From Methanosarcina barkeri 3 (lineage in GTDB: Archaea; Halobacteriota; Methanosarcinia; Methanosarcinales; Methanosarcinaceae): DNA of 64,000 bases. A model generated the notes under the pieces. It did not search any database. It was not told the origin of the DNA and saw nothing but the letters and a program-made list of their open reading frames with translations. Shown here in pieces: positions 54,646-63,498 of the stretch. The position numbers were made by a program, and so were the translations under genes. The number at the start of each line of letters is the position of its first letter. The first letter of the stretch is position 1. The stretch lies in contig NZ_CP009517.1 in the NCBI RefSeq assembly GCF_000970305.1, positions 3,038,001-3,102,000 on the forward strand, in the 5' to 3' direction.

Positions 54646-55275
54646 ATGAACACACAATGTACGGAAAAAACCGTAAACAGACCAGATGTGAAAGGAGGAA
54701 AGATGAAAATCATTGGATTTATCGCAAGCCCGCGAAAAGAAGGCAATACCGCCTGGATCATCAACCAAATACTCGAAGAGGCGCAAAAACAGGGTGCTGA
54801 AACGCAGTCCTGGTCTTTCGGCGATCTTGATATCAAACCTTGCCGGGGTTGTTTGGGATGTCATAAAGACGATGGCAATCGAGGTTGTCTTATCAACGAC
54901 GACATGCAGCAGCTGTATAACGCGCTTGCGCACGCCGATGCCCTGGTGCTTGGCTCACCGGTGTACATGGGACAGATGAGTGCCCAGGCGAAGATATTCA
55001 CCGACAGGTTGTTTGCGTACATCTCTCCGCGTTTTTCTCCGCATTTCAAAGAAAAAGCCATGAAAAAAAAGCTGCTGCTTGTGTTTACGCAGGGGAATCC
55101 TGATGCCAGCTTTTTCCAGGAGTATTTTGATTATACGAAAAAGATGTTTCAGCTGCTGGAATTTGATGTGAAAGAGGTACTTGTCGTCGCCGGTATGCGA
55201 GATAGACCGGCACATGAAAGAAAAGATCTGCACACTGTCTTGAAGGATGTTGGTTCATCGCTGGTTTCGGAATGA
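54646..55275 (+). CDS. NADPH-dependent FMN reductase / iron-sulfur-flavoprotein type protein
   Basis: The flavodoxin-like protein has KIIGFIASPRKEGNTAWIIN for the FMN phosphate loop. CRGCLGCHKDDGNRGCLIND, a cysteine cluster that may bind Fe-S, and LVLGSPVYMGQMSAQAKIFTDR follow. ATG 54646 (209 aa) has GAGGTGA and stands 38 bases after the promoter box. ATG 54703 (190 aa) has a stronger AAAGGAGG and is where most relatives begin, so either could be used. Codon choice is richer in G and C than in nearby genes (for example GCGCTTGCGCACGCC), suggesting transfer. It probably reduces quinones or other oxidants. Confidence 0.85.
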   Translation: MNTQCTEKTVNRPDVKGGKMKIIGFIASPRKEGNTAWIINQILEEAQKQGAETQSWSFGDLDIKPCRGCLGCHKDDGNRGCLINDDMQQLYNALAHADALVLGSPVYMGQMSAQAKIFTDRLFAYISPRFSPHFKEKAMKKKLLLVFTQGNPDASFFQEYFDYTKKMFQLLEFDVKEVLVVAGMRDRPAHERKDLHTVLKDVGSSLVSE

Positions 55276-55429
55276 TTCCCGGAATAATAAGATATTGCAA
55301 TTGCAGATAAGCAGGAATATCCTGTGGTTTCCTGTGATGGTTCTGTCAAGTTGATGGGTGTTAAGAAATTTTTCCAGCGTCAATTGAACCAATAAACATC
55401 CAGCTTTTATCAACTGACAGAAACTCCAT

Positions 55430-55563
55430 GAGAAAGAATTAAATAGTATAGTCAAGTACCATACTATCAAGTACTTTACTATCTGGTACTTTACTATCAA
55501 GTACTATACTATCAGGTACTTTACTATCAAGCGGTTTACTATCGAGTACTTGATAATATTGCC
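55430..55563 (+). promoter_or_regulatory. Promoter/operator region B: seven 15-nt repeats before the MarR gene
   Basis: Seven units in exact 15-nt register run 55451-55555: consensus ATCAAGTACTTTACT, with variants ATCTGGTAC, ATCAGGTAC and ATCAAGCGG. Each holds the half-site AAGTACTT or a near form. The last unit runs into ACTTGATAATATTGCC (55548-55563), which ends 38 bases before ATG 55601. The leading GAGAAAGAATTAAAT is shared with region A. Two neighbouring genes therefore carry copies of one control region, with a different number of units. Confidence 0.8.
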
Positions 55564-55600
55564 TTGAAAAGTTCTACTAAATAAAAAGGAAAGATTTCAT

Positions 55601-56317
55601 ATGAGTGAAATAAAAAATGAGATATTAGAACAGTTTATACGCTTGCAAGGATTGCTGCATCGCTACCATACGCAACATTTCATGGAATTTGGACCGTTGG
55701 GCAACCCGCACAGAGGACAGGGGCGTGTGCTCTCTATTCTAAAGTTGAAGCCGGAAATAAGCCAGAAAGAATTAACTTACCTGCTGGATATGAGCAAGCA
55801 AGGTTTGGCGGAACTCCTTAATAAACTGGAAAAGAAAGGCTATATCAAGCGTGAACCGGTAGAGGAAGATCGTCGCAGCTTCAATATAAAACTCACCGAA
55901 GAGGGTGCTACCGTTGCCGGCGAGATTGATGACATGCCGCTTGATCTGGATAAAGTGTTTGACTGTCTAAGTGATGAAGAACTTGCTAAACTCTATGAAT
56001 ATTTGAAACGCATCATTGGATGCCTTGAAGATCAATTACCAGGTGATGATAATGACTTGCGCAAGCAGATGATGGAGAGGTTTATGGAACATTATCTCCA
56101 CGGAAAACATGGAGACGATTTCTCAGGTTTATTTGGAGGCAGATTCCCTCATGGGCGGGGTAGCAGGAAAGGTCATGACGAAAGGAAGCAGATGATGGAG
56201 ATGTTTATGGAACATTATCATCATGGAAAACATGGAGACGATTTCTCAGGTTCCTTCAGAGGCAGATTCCCTAATGAGTGGGGTAGCAGGATAGATGATG
56301 ACGAAAGGAATGAGTGA
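55601..56317 (+). CDS. MarR-family regulator with duplicated His/Met-rich C-terminal tail (238 aa)
   Basis: Residues about 25-145 are a MarR winged helix: GRVLSILKLKPEISQKELTY, MSKQGLAELLNKLEKKGYI and REPVEEDRRSFNIKLTEEG. The tail, 155-236, is a 41-residue unit in tandem: KQMMERFMEHYLHGKHGDDF and, with few changes, KQMMEMFMEHYHHGKHGDDF, each followed by an S-G-F-R-G-R-F-P segment. The DNA repeats in 123-nt register (56063-56185 and 56186-56308). His, Met and Asp content suggests metal binding. It probably controls its own promoter and that of the FMN reductase through the 15-nt array. ATG 55601 has AAAGGA eleven bases upstream. Confidence 0.85.
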   Translation: MSEIKNEILEQFIRLQGLLHRYHTQHFMEFGPLGNPHRGQGRVLSILKLKPEISQKELTYLLDMSKQGLAELLNKLEKKGYIKREPVEEDRRSFNIKLTEEGATVAGEIDDMPLDLDKVFDCLSDEELAKLYEYLKRIIGCLEDQLPGDDNDLRKQMMERFMEHYLHGKHGDDFSGLFGGRFPHGRGSRKGHDERKQMMEMFMEHYHHGKHGDDFSGSFRGRFPNEWGSRIDDDERNE

Positions 56318-56640
56318 CGTTGATCTGGCTTCAGTAGTTAGGTTAAAAATCTTGCGAACAGAGTTTAAACTTTTACAAATAATTTGTTTTTAAGAGTTTT
56401 ACAGAAAAAGTATCTCATATAGTTAATAGATAGAGATCTACATTTTAAAAAGGATACGTTTATCATCGGTTAGTATACACTTTGTAAAAATATATCAATT
56501 TTAGAGTATTTTTAGGAATTTATCTGAATAAATAGAAAATTATAGGATATAATTTTTTTATTTGGATAAAAAGTATTTATTTTTAAAATATGCATAGAAA
56601 TTAGTTTCATTATTTAGAAAGAAGGACAGCAGGTGATCGA

Positions 56641-57390
56641 ATGGAACCGATAATTGAAGTCAAAAACCTGGTCAAAACTTTTGATTCCAGAGGGAAAAAA
56701 ATCACCGCAGTGAATGATGTTAGCTTCAATGTTTTTAAAGGAGAAATTTTTGGCATGATAGGACCAAATGGAGCTGGCAAATCCACTACTTTTTCCATGC
56801 TGACCACACTAACAAAGCCTACAAGCGGCAGTATAAAAATCGCAGGCTTCGATGTTGAAAAACAGGATGATAAGATAAGACCTATTATCGGCATAGTTCC
56901 TCAGAAACTTAGCCTTTATCCACTTCTTACAACCAGGGAGAACCTTGAGTTTATGGGAAAACTTTACAATCTCCCAAAAAAGGTAATGGAAGAGCGAATT
57001 GATTATTATCTAGAACTTGTAGGCCTTGAAGATAGTGCTGATAGTTTTACAGAAGGCTTTTCAGGTGGCATGAAACAACGCCTTTCAGTGATCTGTGCAA
57101 TGATGCATGACCCTCAAATCTTGTTTTGGGATGAACCTTCAACAGGTCTTGACCCTCAGACAAGGCAAGCTATCTGGAAACTCGCTAAGAAATTCAATGA
57201 AGATGGAAAAACACTGATATTTACAACTCATTACATGGAAGAGGCGGAAAATATCTGTGATAGGGTTGCTGTAATGAATTCAGGCAAAATGGTAGCTCTG
57301 GATAAACCGGAAGTTCTAAAGAAAACCTCTGGGAGTTCAAATCTTGAACAGGTGTTTATGCACTTTGCGGGAGAGGAGGTGTATAATTAA
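56641..57390 (+). CDS. ABC-2 type exporter, ATP-binding subunit
   Basis: The 249-aa ATPase has Walker A GPNGAGKSTTF, the Q-loop in GIVPQKLSLYP, signature FSGGMKQRLS, Walker B ILFWDEPSTGLDP and the switch histidine in FTTHYMEEAENICDR. This is the DrrA/NatA-like group that exports drugs, ions or lipids. Directly adjacent to the permease gene (stop and ATG touch). It follows the MarR gene by 323 bp, a gap that may hold its own promoter. Confidence 0.95.
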   Translation: MEPIIEVKNLVKTFDSRGKKITAVNDVSFNVFKGEIFGMIGPNGAGKSTTFSMLTTLTKPTSGSIKIAGFDVEKQDDKIRPIIGIVPQKLSLYPLLTTRENLEFMGKLYNLPKKVMEERIDYYLELVGLEDSADSFTEGFSGGMKQRLSVICAMMHDPQILFWDEPSTGLDPQTRQAIWKLAKKFNEDGKTLIFTTHYMEEAENICDRVAVMNSGKMVALDKPEVLKKTSGSSNLEQVFMHFAGEEVYN

Positions 57391-58515
57391 ATGACAATAA
57401 AAACGGAACTAATAAATTCATTAGCGGTAGCGGAAAAAGAATTCAAAATTCTTTCCAGAAGAAAAGGGGTTGTAATTCCTTTGTTATTATTCCCCTTAGT
57501 AATGATGATTTTTTTTGGCTACGGAATGGGAGGGACGTTAAGAGACGCTCCTTTTCTCATTGTCAATAGCGACACTGGCCAGGCATCAAGTTCTCTTATT
57601 CAAGAAGTTGGAAGTTATACTTCAAAATATGATGGATATCCAATGTTTTCTGTGACTTACACAAAGGACATGTCGCAGTCTGAAGCAGAGAGTAAGATAA
57701 ACTCAGGAGTTTATAAAGGCGCTCTAATTATTCCACCGGATTTTAGTGATAACATAGCAAAAAATCAGAGTACCACTTTAACACTTTTGACTGACTCCTC
57801 AGACACTACCGCAAGTGAAAGTATTATAAATACCATTAAACAGTTGTTGACAACAACCGGGTTATTAACAATAACCGGACTAGTATCTTTAAACATTCCT
57901 AACATTTACGGCAGTCTGGAATACCTGGATTTCCTCACACCTGGCATTATAGCCCTTACGATATTTTTTGGTTCAGTAATGACCACAGGTTCTGCAATTG
58001 CAGAAGAAAAAGAATCCGGCACACTTATTCGCATGTTAATGACACCTATTAGTAAAAGATCTGTTATTCTCGGGAAAACTATCTATCAGCTAATACTGGA
58101 ATTAGCCAAAGCTGTAATCCTGATACTTGTAGCTTATTTTCTTGTAGGATTCCGCATAAATGGTAGCTGGCTTCTTGTTGCTCTGGTACTGATTGTTTTT
58201 ACTCTTGGTGGTGTCGGAGTGGGGATAATTTTGTCGGCTAAGGCAGAAAGTATGGAATCTTTTGATCAATTAGCCATGCTGGTCACTATGCCATCCATGT
58301 TCCTTACAGGTGTGTTTTTTCCTTTGAGTTCGGCTCCAGTCTGGATGCAGTATTTAGCGCGTTGCGTACCTCTGACTTATGCAATTGATGCTATGCGTAC
58401 CATCATGGTAAAGGGTCAGAATTTGAACGCCATATCTACTGATTTGATAATACTCACTCTCTTTGCAATTGTTACCTTTACTTTAGGTGTCCATCTATTC
58501 AGGAGGGAAGCATAA
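57391..58515 (+). CDS. ABC-2 type exporter, permease subunit
   Basis: The 374-aa membrane subunit has an N-terminal helix (about 28-46), a large outer domain (about 50-170), and five C-terminal helices with EEKESGTLIRMLMTPISKRSVILGK, the ABC-2 signature, and MFLTGVFFPLSSAPVWMQYLARCVPLTYAIDAMR. It forms the channel with the ATPase before it. The substrate is unknown. The gene for a secreted protein follows at once, with AGGAGGGA placed inside the end of this gene. Confidence 0.93.
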   Translation: MTIKTELINSLAVAEKEFKILSRRKGVVIPLLLFPLVMMIFFGYGMGGTLRDAPFLIVNSDTGQASSSLIQEVGSYTSKYDGYPMFSVTYTKDMSQSEAESKINSGVYKGALIIPPDFSDNIAKNQSTTLTLLTDSSDTTASESIINTIKQLLTTTGLLTITGLVSLNIPNIYGSLEYLDFLTPGIIALTIFFGSVMTTGSAIAEEKESGTLIRMLMTPISKRSVILGKTIYQLILELAKAVILILVAYFLVGFRINGSWLLVALVLIVFTLGGVGVGIILSAKAESMESFDQLAMLVTMPSMFLTGVFFPLSSAPVWMQYLARCVPLTYAIDAMRTIMVKGQNLNAISTDLIILTLFAIVTFTLGVHLFRREA

Positions 58516-58516
58516 A

Positions 58517-59512
58517 ATGAAAAAAATGATAATATTCTCTTTAATCTCTCTTCTATTGCTTGCTATGATATCATGCGCAGAAGGCGCTTCCAGTTCCCCG
58601 GACAATTACAATGTTCCTCAAAGCTTTGATCTTGGAAAAAATTACTATACCGTAGAAGGCAGTCCTGATCTTAACGCCAATATTATTGGAAGTAACGAAT
58701 TTGATAGAGATCAAACGGCTACTTTGAATATTAATGTGATGAACAAAGGCAAATTGTTAGGATTTAAGAATGACAAAACTCCTTATGATGCGGACGAAAT
58801 CTATGCTGCTCGAACAGAAATGAAGCTGGAAAGCGGTATAGTGGATGCTACAAACGTAGTAGCTTCTCTTTCAACAGATCCGAACAGTCCGATTGAAGTC
58901 AAATCGGTAAGTCAGGAAATCGGTTCCGTAAAAAGTGGAGAAAACTCAATAGCACCAGCAAAATTCGATATAAAAATAGATAAGAAAGCAAAGGCTGGGG
59001 AATACAACCTTTACCTGAACCTTTCCTATGATTACCAGAAAAATGTGCAAATAATGGATCCGGATGCAGTTGCTCAGACATATGATGCAAACCGCTGGTA
59101 TGGAATGATGAACCAGAATCTGACCTTAAAGGTTAAGGTGAATGATCAGGCTGATTTTGAGATCGTAAACACTACAGGCAGTCTTTCCCCGGGTGGGGAG
59201 AATATGATTGATATAACGATTAAAAACACAGGCGAGGAAGAAGCAAGAAACGTTAAAGCGATAATTAATCCGGCTGATCCTTTAAGCACAACCGATAGTG
59301 CAGCATTCCTATCTACTATAGCGCCTGGCAGTACGGCCGTTGCAAAAATTAAAATTAAGGCAGATAGCGAAGCTGTACCCAAAATATATGGAATTGACAC
59401 AGTTTTAAAATATGAAACTCCGGAAGGTGACATTAAGTATACAGACATCCTTCAGGCTCCAGTAGAAATAAGGGAAGCAGGATTCTTCGAGAAAATCTTT
59501 GGATGGATATAA
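58517..59512 (+). CDS. Secreted S-layer-like (COG1361-type) protein linked to the ABC exporter (331 aa)
   Basis: The signal peptide is clear (IIFSLISLLLLAMISCAEGA). ATG 58517 has AGGAGGGA nine bases upstream; the longer in-frame start at 58487 lies inside the permease gene. The mature protein has Ig/CARDB-like beta domains: DRDQTATLNINVMNKGKLL and ADFEIVNTTGSLSPGGENMIDITIKNTGEEEARNVKA. No anchor helix or PGF-type signal is seen at the end, which is EAGFFEKIFGWI, amphipathic. Such proteins are often encoded with ABC-2 systems in Methanosarcina. It may act as an outside partner of the exporter. Confidence 0.85.
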   Translation: MKKMIIFSLISLLLLAMISCAEGASSSPDNYNVPQSFDLGKNYYTVEGSPDLNANIIGSNEFDRDQTATLNINVMNKGKLLGFKNDKTPYDADEIYAARTEMKLESGIVDATNVVASLSTDPNSPIEVKSVSQEIGSVKSGENSIAPAKFDIKIDKKAKAGEYNLYLNLSYDYQKNVQIMDPDAVAQTYDANRWYGMMNQNLTLKVKVNDQADFEIVNTTGSLSPGGENMIDITIKNTGEEEARNVKAIINPADPLSTTDSAAFLSTIAPGSTAVAKIKIKADSEAVPKIYGIDTVLKYETPEGDIKYTDILQAPVEIREAGFFEKIFGWI

Positions 59513-59521
59513 TATTGAAAC

Positions 59522-59632
59522 GGCTCTGTTAAGTCTTCGCCAGCTAACATAATTGAAAATCATTTTATTAGCATTAGTCATATTCTAAAAGATGGCCATT
59601 GTATCGTAGTAAGCAAAGACTTAACAGAACCC
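59522..59632. mobile_element. MITE-like 111-bp element with terminal inverted repeats
   Basis: The left end GGCTCTGTTAAGTCTTCGC (59522-59540) matches the reverse complement of the right end GCAAAGACTTAACAGAACCC (59613-59632) with few mismatches. The interior has no ORF. The size and shape fit a nonautonomous IS derivative. Confidence 0.7.
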
Positions 59633-59652
59633 TGAAAACCTGGAAATAACTT

Positions 59653-59740
59653 CTATATCCTCTGCATGTATTTTTCATATTCAAGTCCAAATGTTGCTTT
59701 CAATGCTTTTTTCTCAACATGTATGTTGGGTATTCAAGTG
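59653..59740 (-). pseudogene. Possible remnant of an isoprenylcysteine-methyltransferase-like gene end
   Basis: The minus strand reads ALKATFGLEYEKYMQRI and a stop, with a frameshift before it (YPTYMLRKK). The pattern E/K-x-L-x3-FG-x-EY-x2-Y is typical of the C-terminus of ICMT/phospholipid methyltransferases. Nothing longer is preserved. Confidence 0.3.
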
Positions 59741-60027
59741 CTGTTGTATCCTGAAATGATTTCGCAGACTCAAAACCATTTGGAAGTCCAATATATAATA
59801 CAATAACAGACGACGCAAAATGTCAAATATTGAGTAAATTCCAATTTCATTTTGTATTATGGAGTGATCGTGTAAAGTGAAACAAATTAGAAGTTGGCAA
59901 AACAATGGGCCATCTGTATATGATATATAACTGCAATAAAAGAAATTAAAAAGCGAAATAATTTGGGAATAGAACATGAATACCAATTTACATCCTTAAA
60001 ATATGAGAAGAAATTTAGCAACAGATC

Positions 60028-60710
60028 CTACTCTACTACAGTTGTACAAACAAAGTGTCCATGCTTAGATGCATGGTATCCATCTGTGCGCCCTTCAAAA
60101 TAACTTTTTTCAATGGTAGCTGAGTTTAAATCCTCGTGAAGATATAAATTTAAATTTTTGAGATTATTTGCCAATATAGATGGATTAAAACCTGTTATCA
60201 TTGGTTCCCCAATCTTCCTTAAAAACTCTTGTTTCCTTTGCATTTCTGTAGACGAGTTATCCTGGTTAAGTGCCATTATCTATGTAATCGAAAACAATAG
60301 TACTGCCTATTGGACCAACACTTGTAATTGAACGAAGAGTGGAAAACACCTCATCAGGGGTCAAGTACATGGTGACACCCAGCCAACTAAAAAAACTTTT
60401 AGCTCTTGTGTCATAAGAGGATGAACGAGTTAGTACTGATTCCAGATCTTCCTTCGTGAAATCGAGAGGAATGAAGTTCAATTTTGCTGGATGTTTCCAT
60501 CCCAACTCGGCTATACGTTGAAGTTTAAATGCTTGAGATTATCAAGCTGTTTGGCTTTAATCAAAATTTTTTCGATGATTGTTCTTCTTTCTTCAGGTAT
60601 CAAGCTATAGCTAGGTAATCATCAAATATTTTTGGAGTATCATGCATAGAATGATAAGCACGTATGTAGGCTGTCATCATTGCAGTAAAACTAGGGTTTG
60701 TTTCTTTCAC
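60028..60710 (-). pseudogene. Broken O-methyltransferase gene of the leucine carboxyl methyltransferase family
   Basis: Fragments in three frames are in the right order. GTG 60710 with GGGAGA upstream begins KETNPSFTAMMTAYIRAYHS and DTPKIFDDYLA, typical of this family. Then LIPEERRTIIEKILIKAKQL. Then, after a large deletion that removes the SAM-binding region, KLNFIPLDFTKEDLESVL and FFSWLGVTMYLTPDEVFSTL, and finally KQEFLRKIGEPMITGFNP to the stop at 60028. Frameshifts and stops near 60270, 60505 and 60590 rule out a working product. Confidence 0.8.
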
Positions 60711-60973
60711 TTGCTATCTCCCTTTTCTTGAACTTCCATCTTTTGAGACTTCTTTTCATATTTGTACATCTCATCAGTCGGATAGTTTAATGAAGTTTTG
60801 TAAAAATTTTAAACTTCAATGCTTGGATCACAAAACCAACAATTCATTTAAAATAAGTAATTATCAAACCTTGAGTAAATTCATATCATATAGGCAGAAT
60901 TATTTTTGGAATACTCTTTAGATAAATAACAATTTCCGGGAAAACAGCAGAGGAAAAACAGTATAAAAAAGAG

Positions 60974-61001
60974 ACAAAAAGTAGGCCCGAAGACCTACTC
61001 T
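60974..61001 (-). terminator. Terminator of the mcr operon
   Basis: On the minus strand AGTAGG-TC-TTCG-GG-CCTACT, a 6-bp stem with a UUCG-type loop, is followed by TTTTTG. It ends 27 bases after the mcrA stop. Confidence 0.75.
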
Positions 61002-61027
61002 GTTTTAGTATTTTTCAATTATTGAAT

Positions 61028-62740
61028 TTATTTTGCTGGAATGACGAGGGATCTCTCACCAGCAGGCACGAACTCTCTCATGGCACCGCGGCCGAATTCT
61101 CTCCTGGGTTCAGCAAAGTTGAAGGGCATGAGATCGTCAGCGAAGCAGACCTTGATGAGTGGGTTGACGGTGAATGCGTCTCCACGACCTGAGTGAGCTG
61201 CCTGAGCGATACCTGCGTATCCACCCTGGTGACCGACGTTCATTGCGTAGTTGGGGTAGTTTGGACCACGGAGTTCGTCTGGGAGACCTTCGTCGCCCTG
61301 GTAGGACAGAACATTTGTGGCACCGCACTGATCCTGCAGGTCGAAACCGAAGAATCCGAGTCTGCCCCATGCTTCCTTGTGCAGGTACATGGAGAGGTAC
61401 CAGCCTGAAAGACCGGCATTGGCATTTGCAGTTGCGAGAGAAGTTGCAACACCGGCTGCGGCTGCGAGCACGGTTGCTCTCTGGGAACCACCGAAGTGGT
61501 CTTCAAGGGCAGTTGGGAATTTCTCGTAGGTCTCAATACCGTAGAGTGTGGACTCGGTTGCGATGTCCTTTACGACTTCGAGAGTTGCCTTTACCTTGTT
61601 GTCCTTGCCTACGTTTGCAGCACCGTTGTACTTGTCATTGATGTAGTCAACGTCATAGTAAACGTTGTTGTCGAGGATGTCATCAGTGTATGCAGCTGTT
61701 GCATACTGTGTGAATCCGACACCACCGGACATGTAGGATCCGAGCCAGATCTGGTCGTAGAGCATACAGCCTGCACCGACGACTTCAAGAGCAATCTTTG
61801 CTGGGTCTTCGGAGGTGCGGCTTGTCTGGATGATGTCTGAGAGGTGACCGAAGGAAAGTCCACCGGGCTCGTTTGGTCCACGTGCACGCCTTGCTGGGAG
61901 CATTTCACCCATTGAGACAAGGGCTGCGTGCTTTGCAGCGAAGGACAGGTCAGCGACGGCTGCTTCACCGGCGCACATTGCGTATGCGGAAATGAAGGAC
62001 ATACCGATCTGCATGGCTGCCCACCTGGGGGTCTGAGCACCGTCTGTTGTTCTGGAGACAATTGTTGGGATGTGGATTGCCTGCCAGGATGTCTTGCCGA
62101 TGGAGGCCTTAATCTGGGCTGCCTGTTCTTCAGAGAATTCCTTGTTGATATCAATAAGGAACTGCTTGTCGATTTCGTCTGCGAGGGCGTCGTCACCTGT
62201 GAAGACTTTCACGTAACAGTCGTCAACAAGGGCAGGGTGAGTTTCGACCATCATTTCCTGAACCACTGCTGCACCGGGCATGGCGTGGTTAAGGACTTCA
62301 AGGTAGTGGTTGATGGTTTCAGGAGTAACTTCCTTACCCAGTCTCTTCTCAAGTGTCTCGTGAGCCATGTCAAGACCGACAACGCAGGTTCTCCTGATGT
62401 CGTCCCACATCTGCTGCATTGCAGCGTTGTTTACGTAGTGGAGGTCATCAGGTTCTGCGACAATGTCAGTACCGGAGATGGTGTAAGGAGTAATTGCACG
62501 CTGACCGAGAGGAGCACCGGAGTGCATCATTGGGTTATAGAATGCAATACCTCTTTTCTCAGCAATTTCTTTACCGGCTTTAATCATTTCGACCTTTCTG
62601 GGGTCCTGCTCAGGGCCTAACCTCAGGAACTTTTCAGTCTTGCCGGTGATGTCCCCACCAGTCTGCTTGTTTGAACCAAATTCCTGTGCGAATTTGACTT
62701 CCATGTCTTTTTTGAATTTTGAGAAAATGTCTGCTGCCAT
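61028..62740 (-). CDS. mcrA: Methyl-coenzyme M reductase alpha subunit
   Basis: The 570-aa subunit of the final methane-forming enzyme binds F430 with its partners. Start ATG 62740 has GAGGTGA upstream; the open frame reaches 62821 inside mcrG but that part is spurious. Conserved residues are seen: the Gln that binds nickel in [48 protein letters not shown] (sites of thioglycine and methyl-Cys in studied enzymes) and the C-terminal ERSLVIPAK. It is the last gene of mcrBDCGA. Confidence 0.98.
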   Translation of the reverse strand: MAADIFSKFKKDMEVKFAQEFGSNKQTGGDITGKTEKFLRLGPEQDPRKVEMIKAGKEIAEKRGIAFYNPMMHSGAPLGQRAITPYTISGTDIVAEPDDLHYVNNAAMQQMWDDIRRTCVVGLDMAHETLEKRLGKEVTPETINHYLEVLNHAMPGAAVVQEMMVETHPALVDDCYVKVFTGDDALADEIDKQFLIDINKEFSEEQAAQIKASIGKTSWQAIHIPTIVSRTTDGAQTPRWAAMQIGMSFISAYAMCAGEAAVADLSFAAKHAALVSMGEMLPARRARGPNEPGGLSFGHLSDIIQTSRTSEDPAKIALEVVGAGCMLYDQIWLGSYMSGGVGFTQYATAAYTDDILDNNVYYDVDYINDKYNGAANVGKDNKVKATLEVVKDIATESTLYGIETYEKFPTALEDHFGGSQRATVLAAAAGVATSLATANANAGLSGWYLSMYLHKEAWGRLGFFGFDLQDQCGATNVLSYQGDEGLPDELRGPNYPNYAMNVGHQGGYAGIAQAAHSGRGDAFTVNPLIKVCFADDLMPFNFAEPRREFGRGAMREFVPAGERSLVIPAK

Positions 62741-62750
62741 TGTGGTCACC

Positions 62751-63497
62751 TCATTTCGGCTGGAAGCCGAACTTTGTCCTCTGATCGAATATCCTGTGTA
62801 CCCATTCAACAACTTCTGCATCGTCCCTGAAGGCTACATTGTCCACACGGTAAATGGTGGTTCTCTTTGCGGCTTCCTCACTGGACATTGGCTTACCGAG
62901 ATCTACTTTCCTGTCGAGTGGAATTGCAACCTGGTCTTTGTCCATTATGATGGTACCGTTCTCAAGTCTTCTCCTGTCGAGCATATCGAACATTACACCG
63001 TCTTCCTGGAGACGGACAGAGTGACCGTGCACAGTTGCACCACGCACACCTGCGAGTGCATGGTCAGTGATTTCGGTTTCCATCTGAACCTTTGCGCACT
63101 GTTCCATATCTCTTTCACGGGCTTCAACGATTTGACGACCGGAAAGGGTACCTGGGTCTACACCTCTGAAGTTGATTGCTGCAAAGTAGGATCTGAAGTA
63201 TGGGGTTGCAGGTGCATTGTACATTGAGTCAGCAAACTGAATGTATCTTACTCTGTCTCCTGCTGCTGCGCCGGGTGTAGGTGCAACGTTTTCACGAGTC
63301 GAGCATGCAGGTTCTCCCATTTCTGCAAGTGGTGGGTGGGTGCTTGGATAGTCGCTCCCTGGAGCGCGGTGTCCGAGAACTGCGGTTAAGTCTTCGTCTG
63401 AAATTTCCCTGAGTTTCTCAAGTTTTCCAGACATGTGTTTTCTTCTGTTAGCGGCAACTGATGTTGCGCCTGGATAAAATTGTCTTTCGTAAGCCAT
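62751..63497 (-). CDS. mcrG: Methyl-coenzyme M reductase gamma subunit
   Basis: The 248-aa subunit completes the McrABG active site. Recognised by [40 protein letters not shown] and [20 protein letters not shown]-like blocks. Start ATG 63497 has AAAGGAG nine bases upstream. mcrA starts 10 bases after its stop. Confidence 0.97.
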   Translation of the reverse strand: MAYERQFYPGATSVAANRRKHMSGKLEKLREISDEDLTAVLGHRAPGSDYPSTHPPLAEMGEPACSTRENVAPTPGAAAGDRVRYIQFADSMYNAPATPYFRSYFAAINFRGVDPGTLSGRQIVEARERDMEQCAKVQMETEITDHALAGVRGATVHGHSVRLQEDGVMFDMLDRRRLENGTIIMDKDQVAIPLDRKVDLGKPMSSEEAAKRTTIYRVDNVAFRDDAEVVEWVHRIFDQRTKFGFQPK

Positions 63498-63498
63498 C

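Noticed and set aside
54537-55555. 15-nt repeats considered as a CRISPR or attachment site
   Set aside because: No spacers, no integrase or tRNA gene nearby, and placement at a fixed distance from two start codons fits regulation better.
61174-63227. Long plus-strand frames opposite mcrA and mcrG
   Set aside because: They are shadows of highly expressed, codon-biased genes with no own motifs or ribosome sites.
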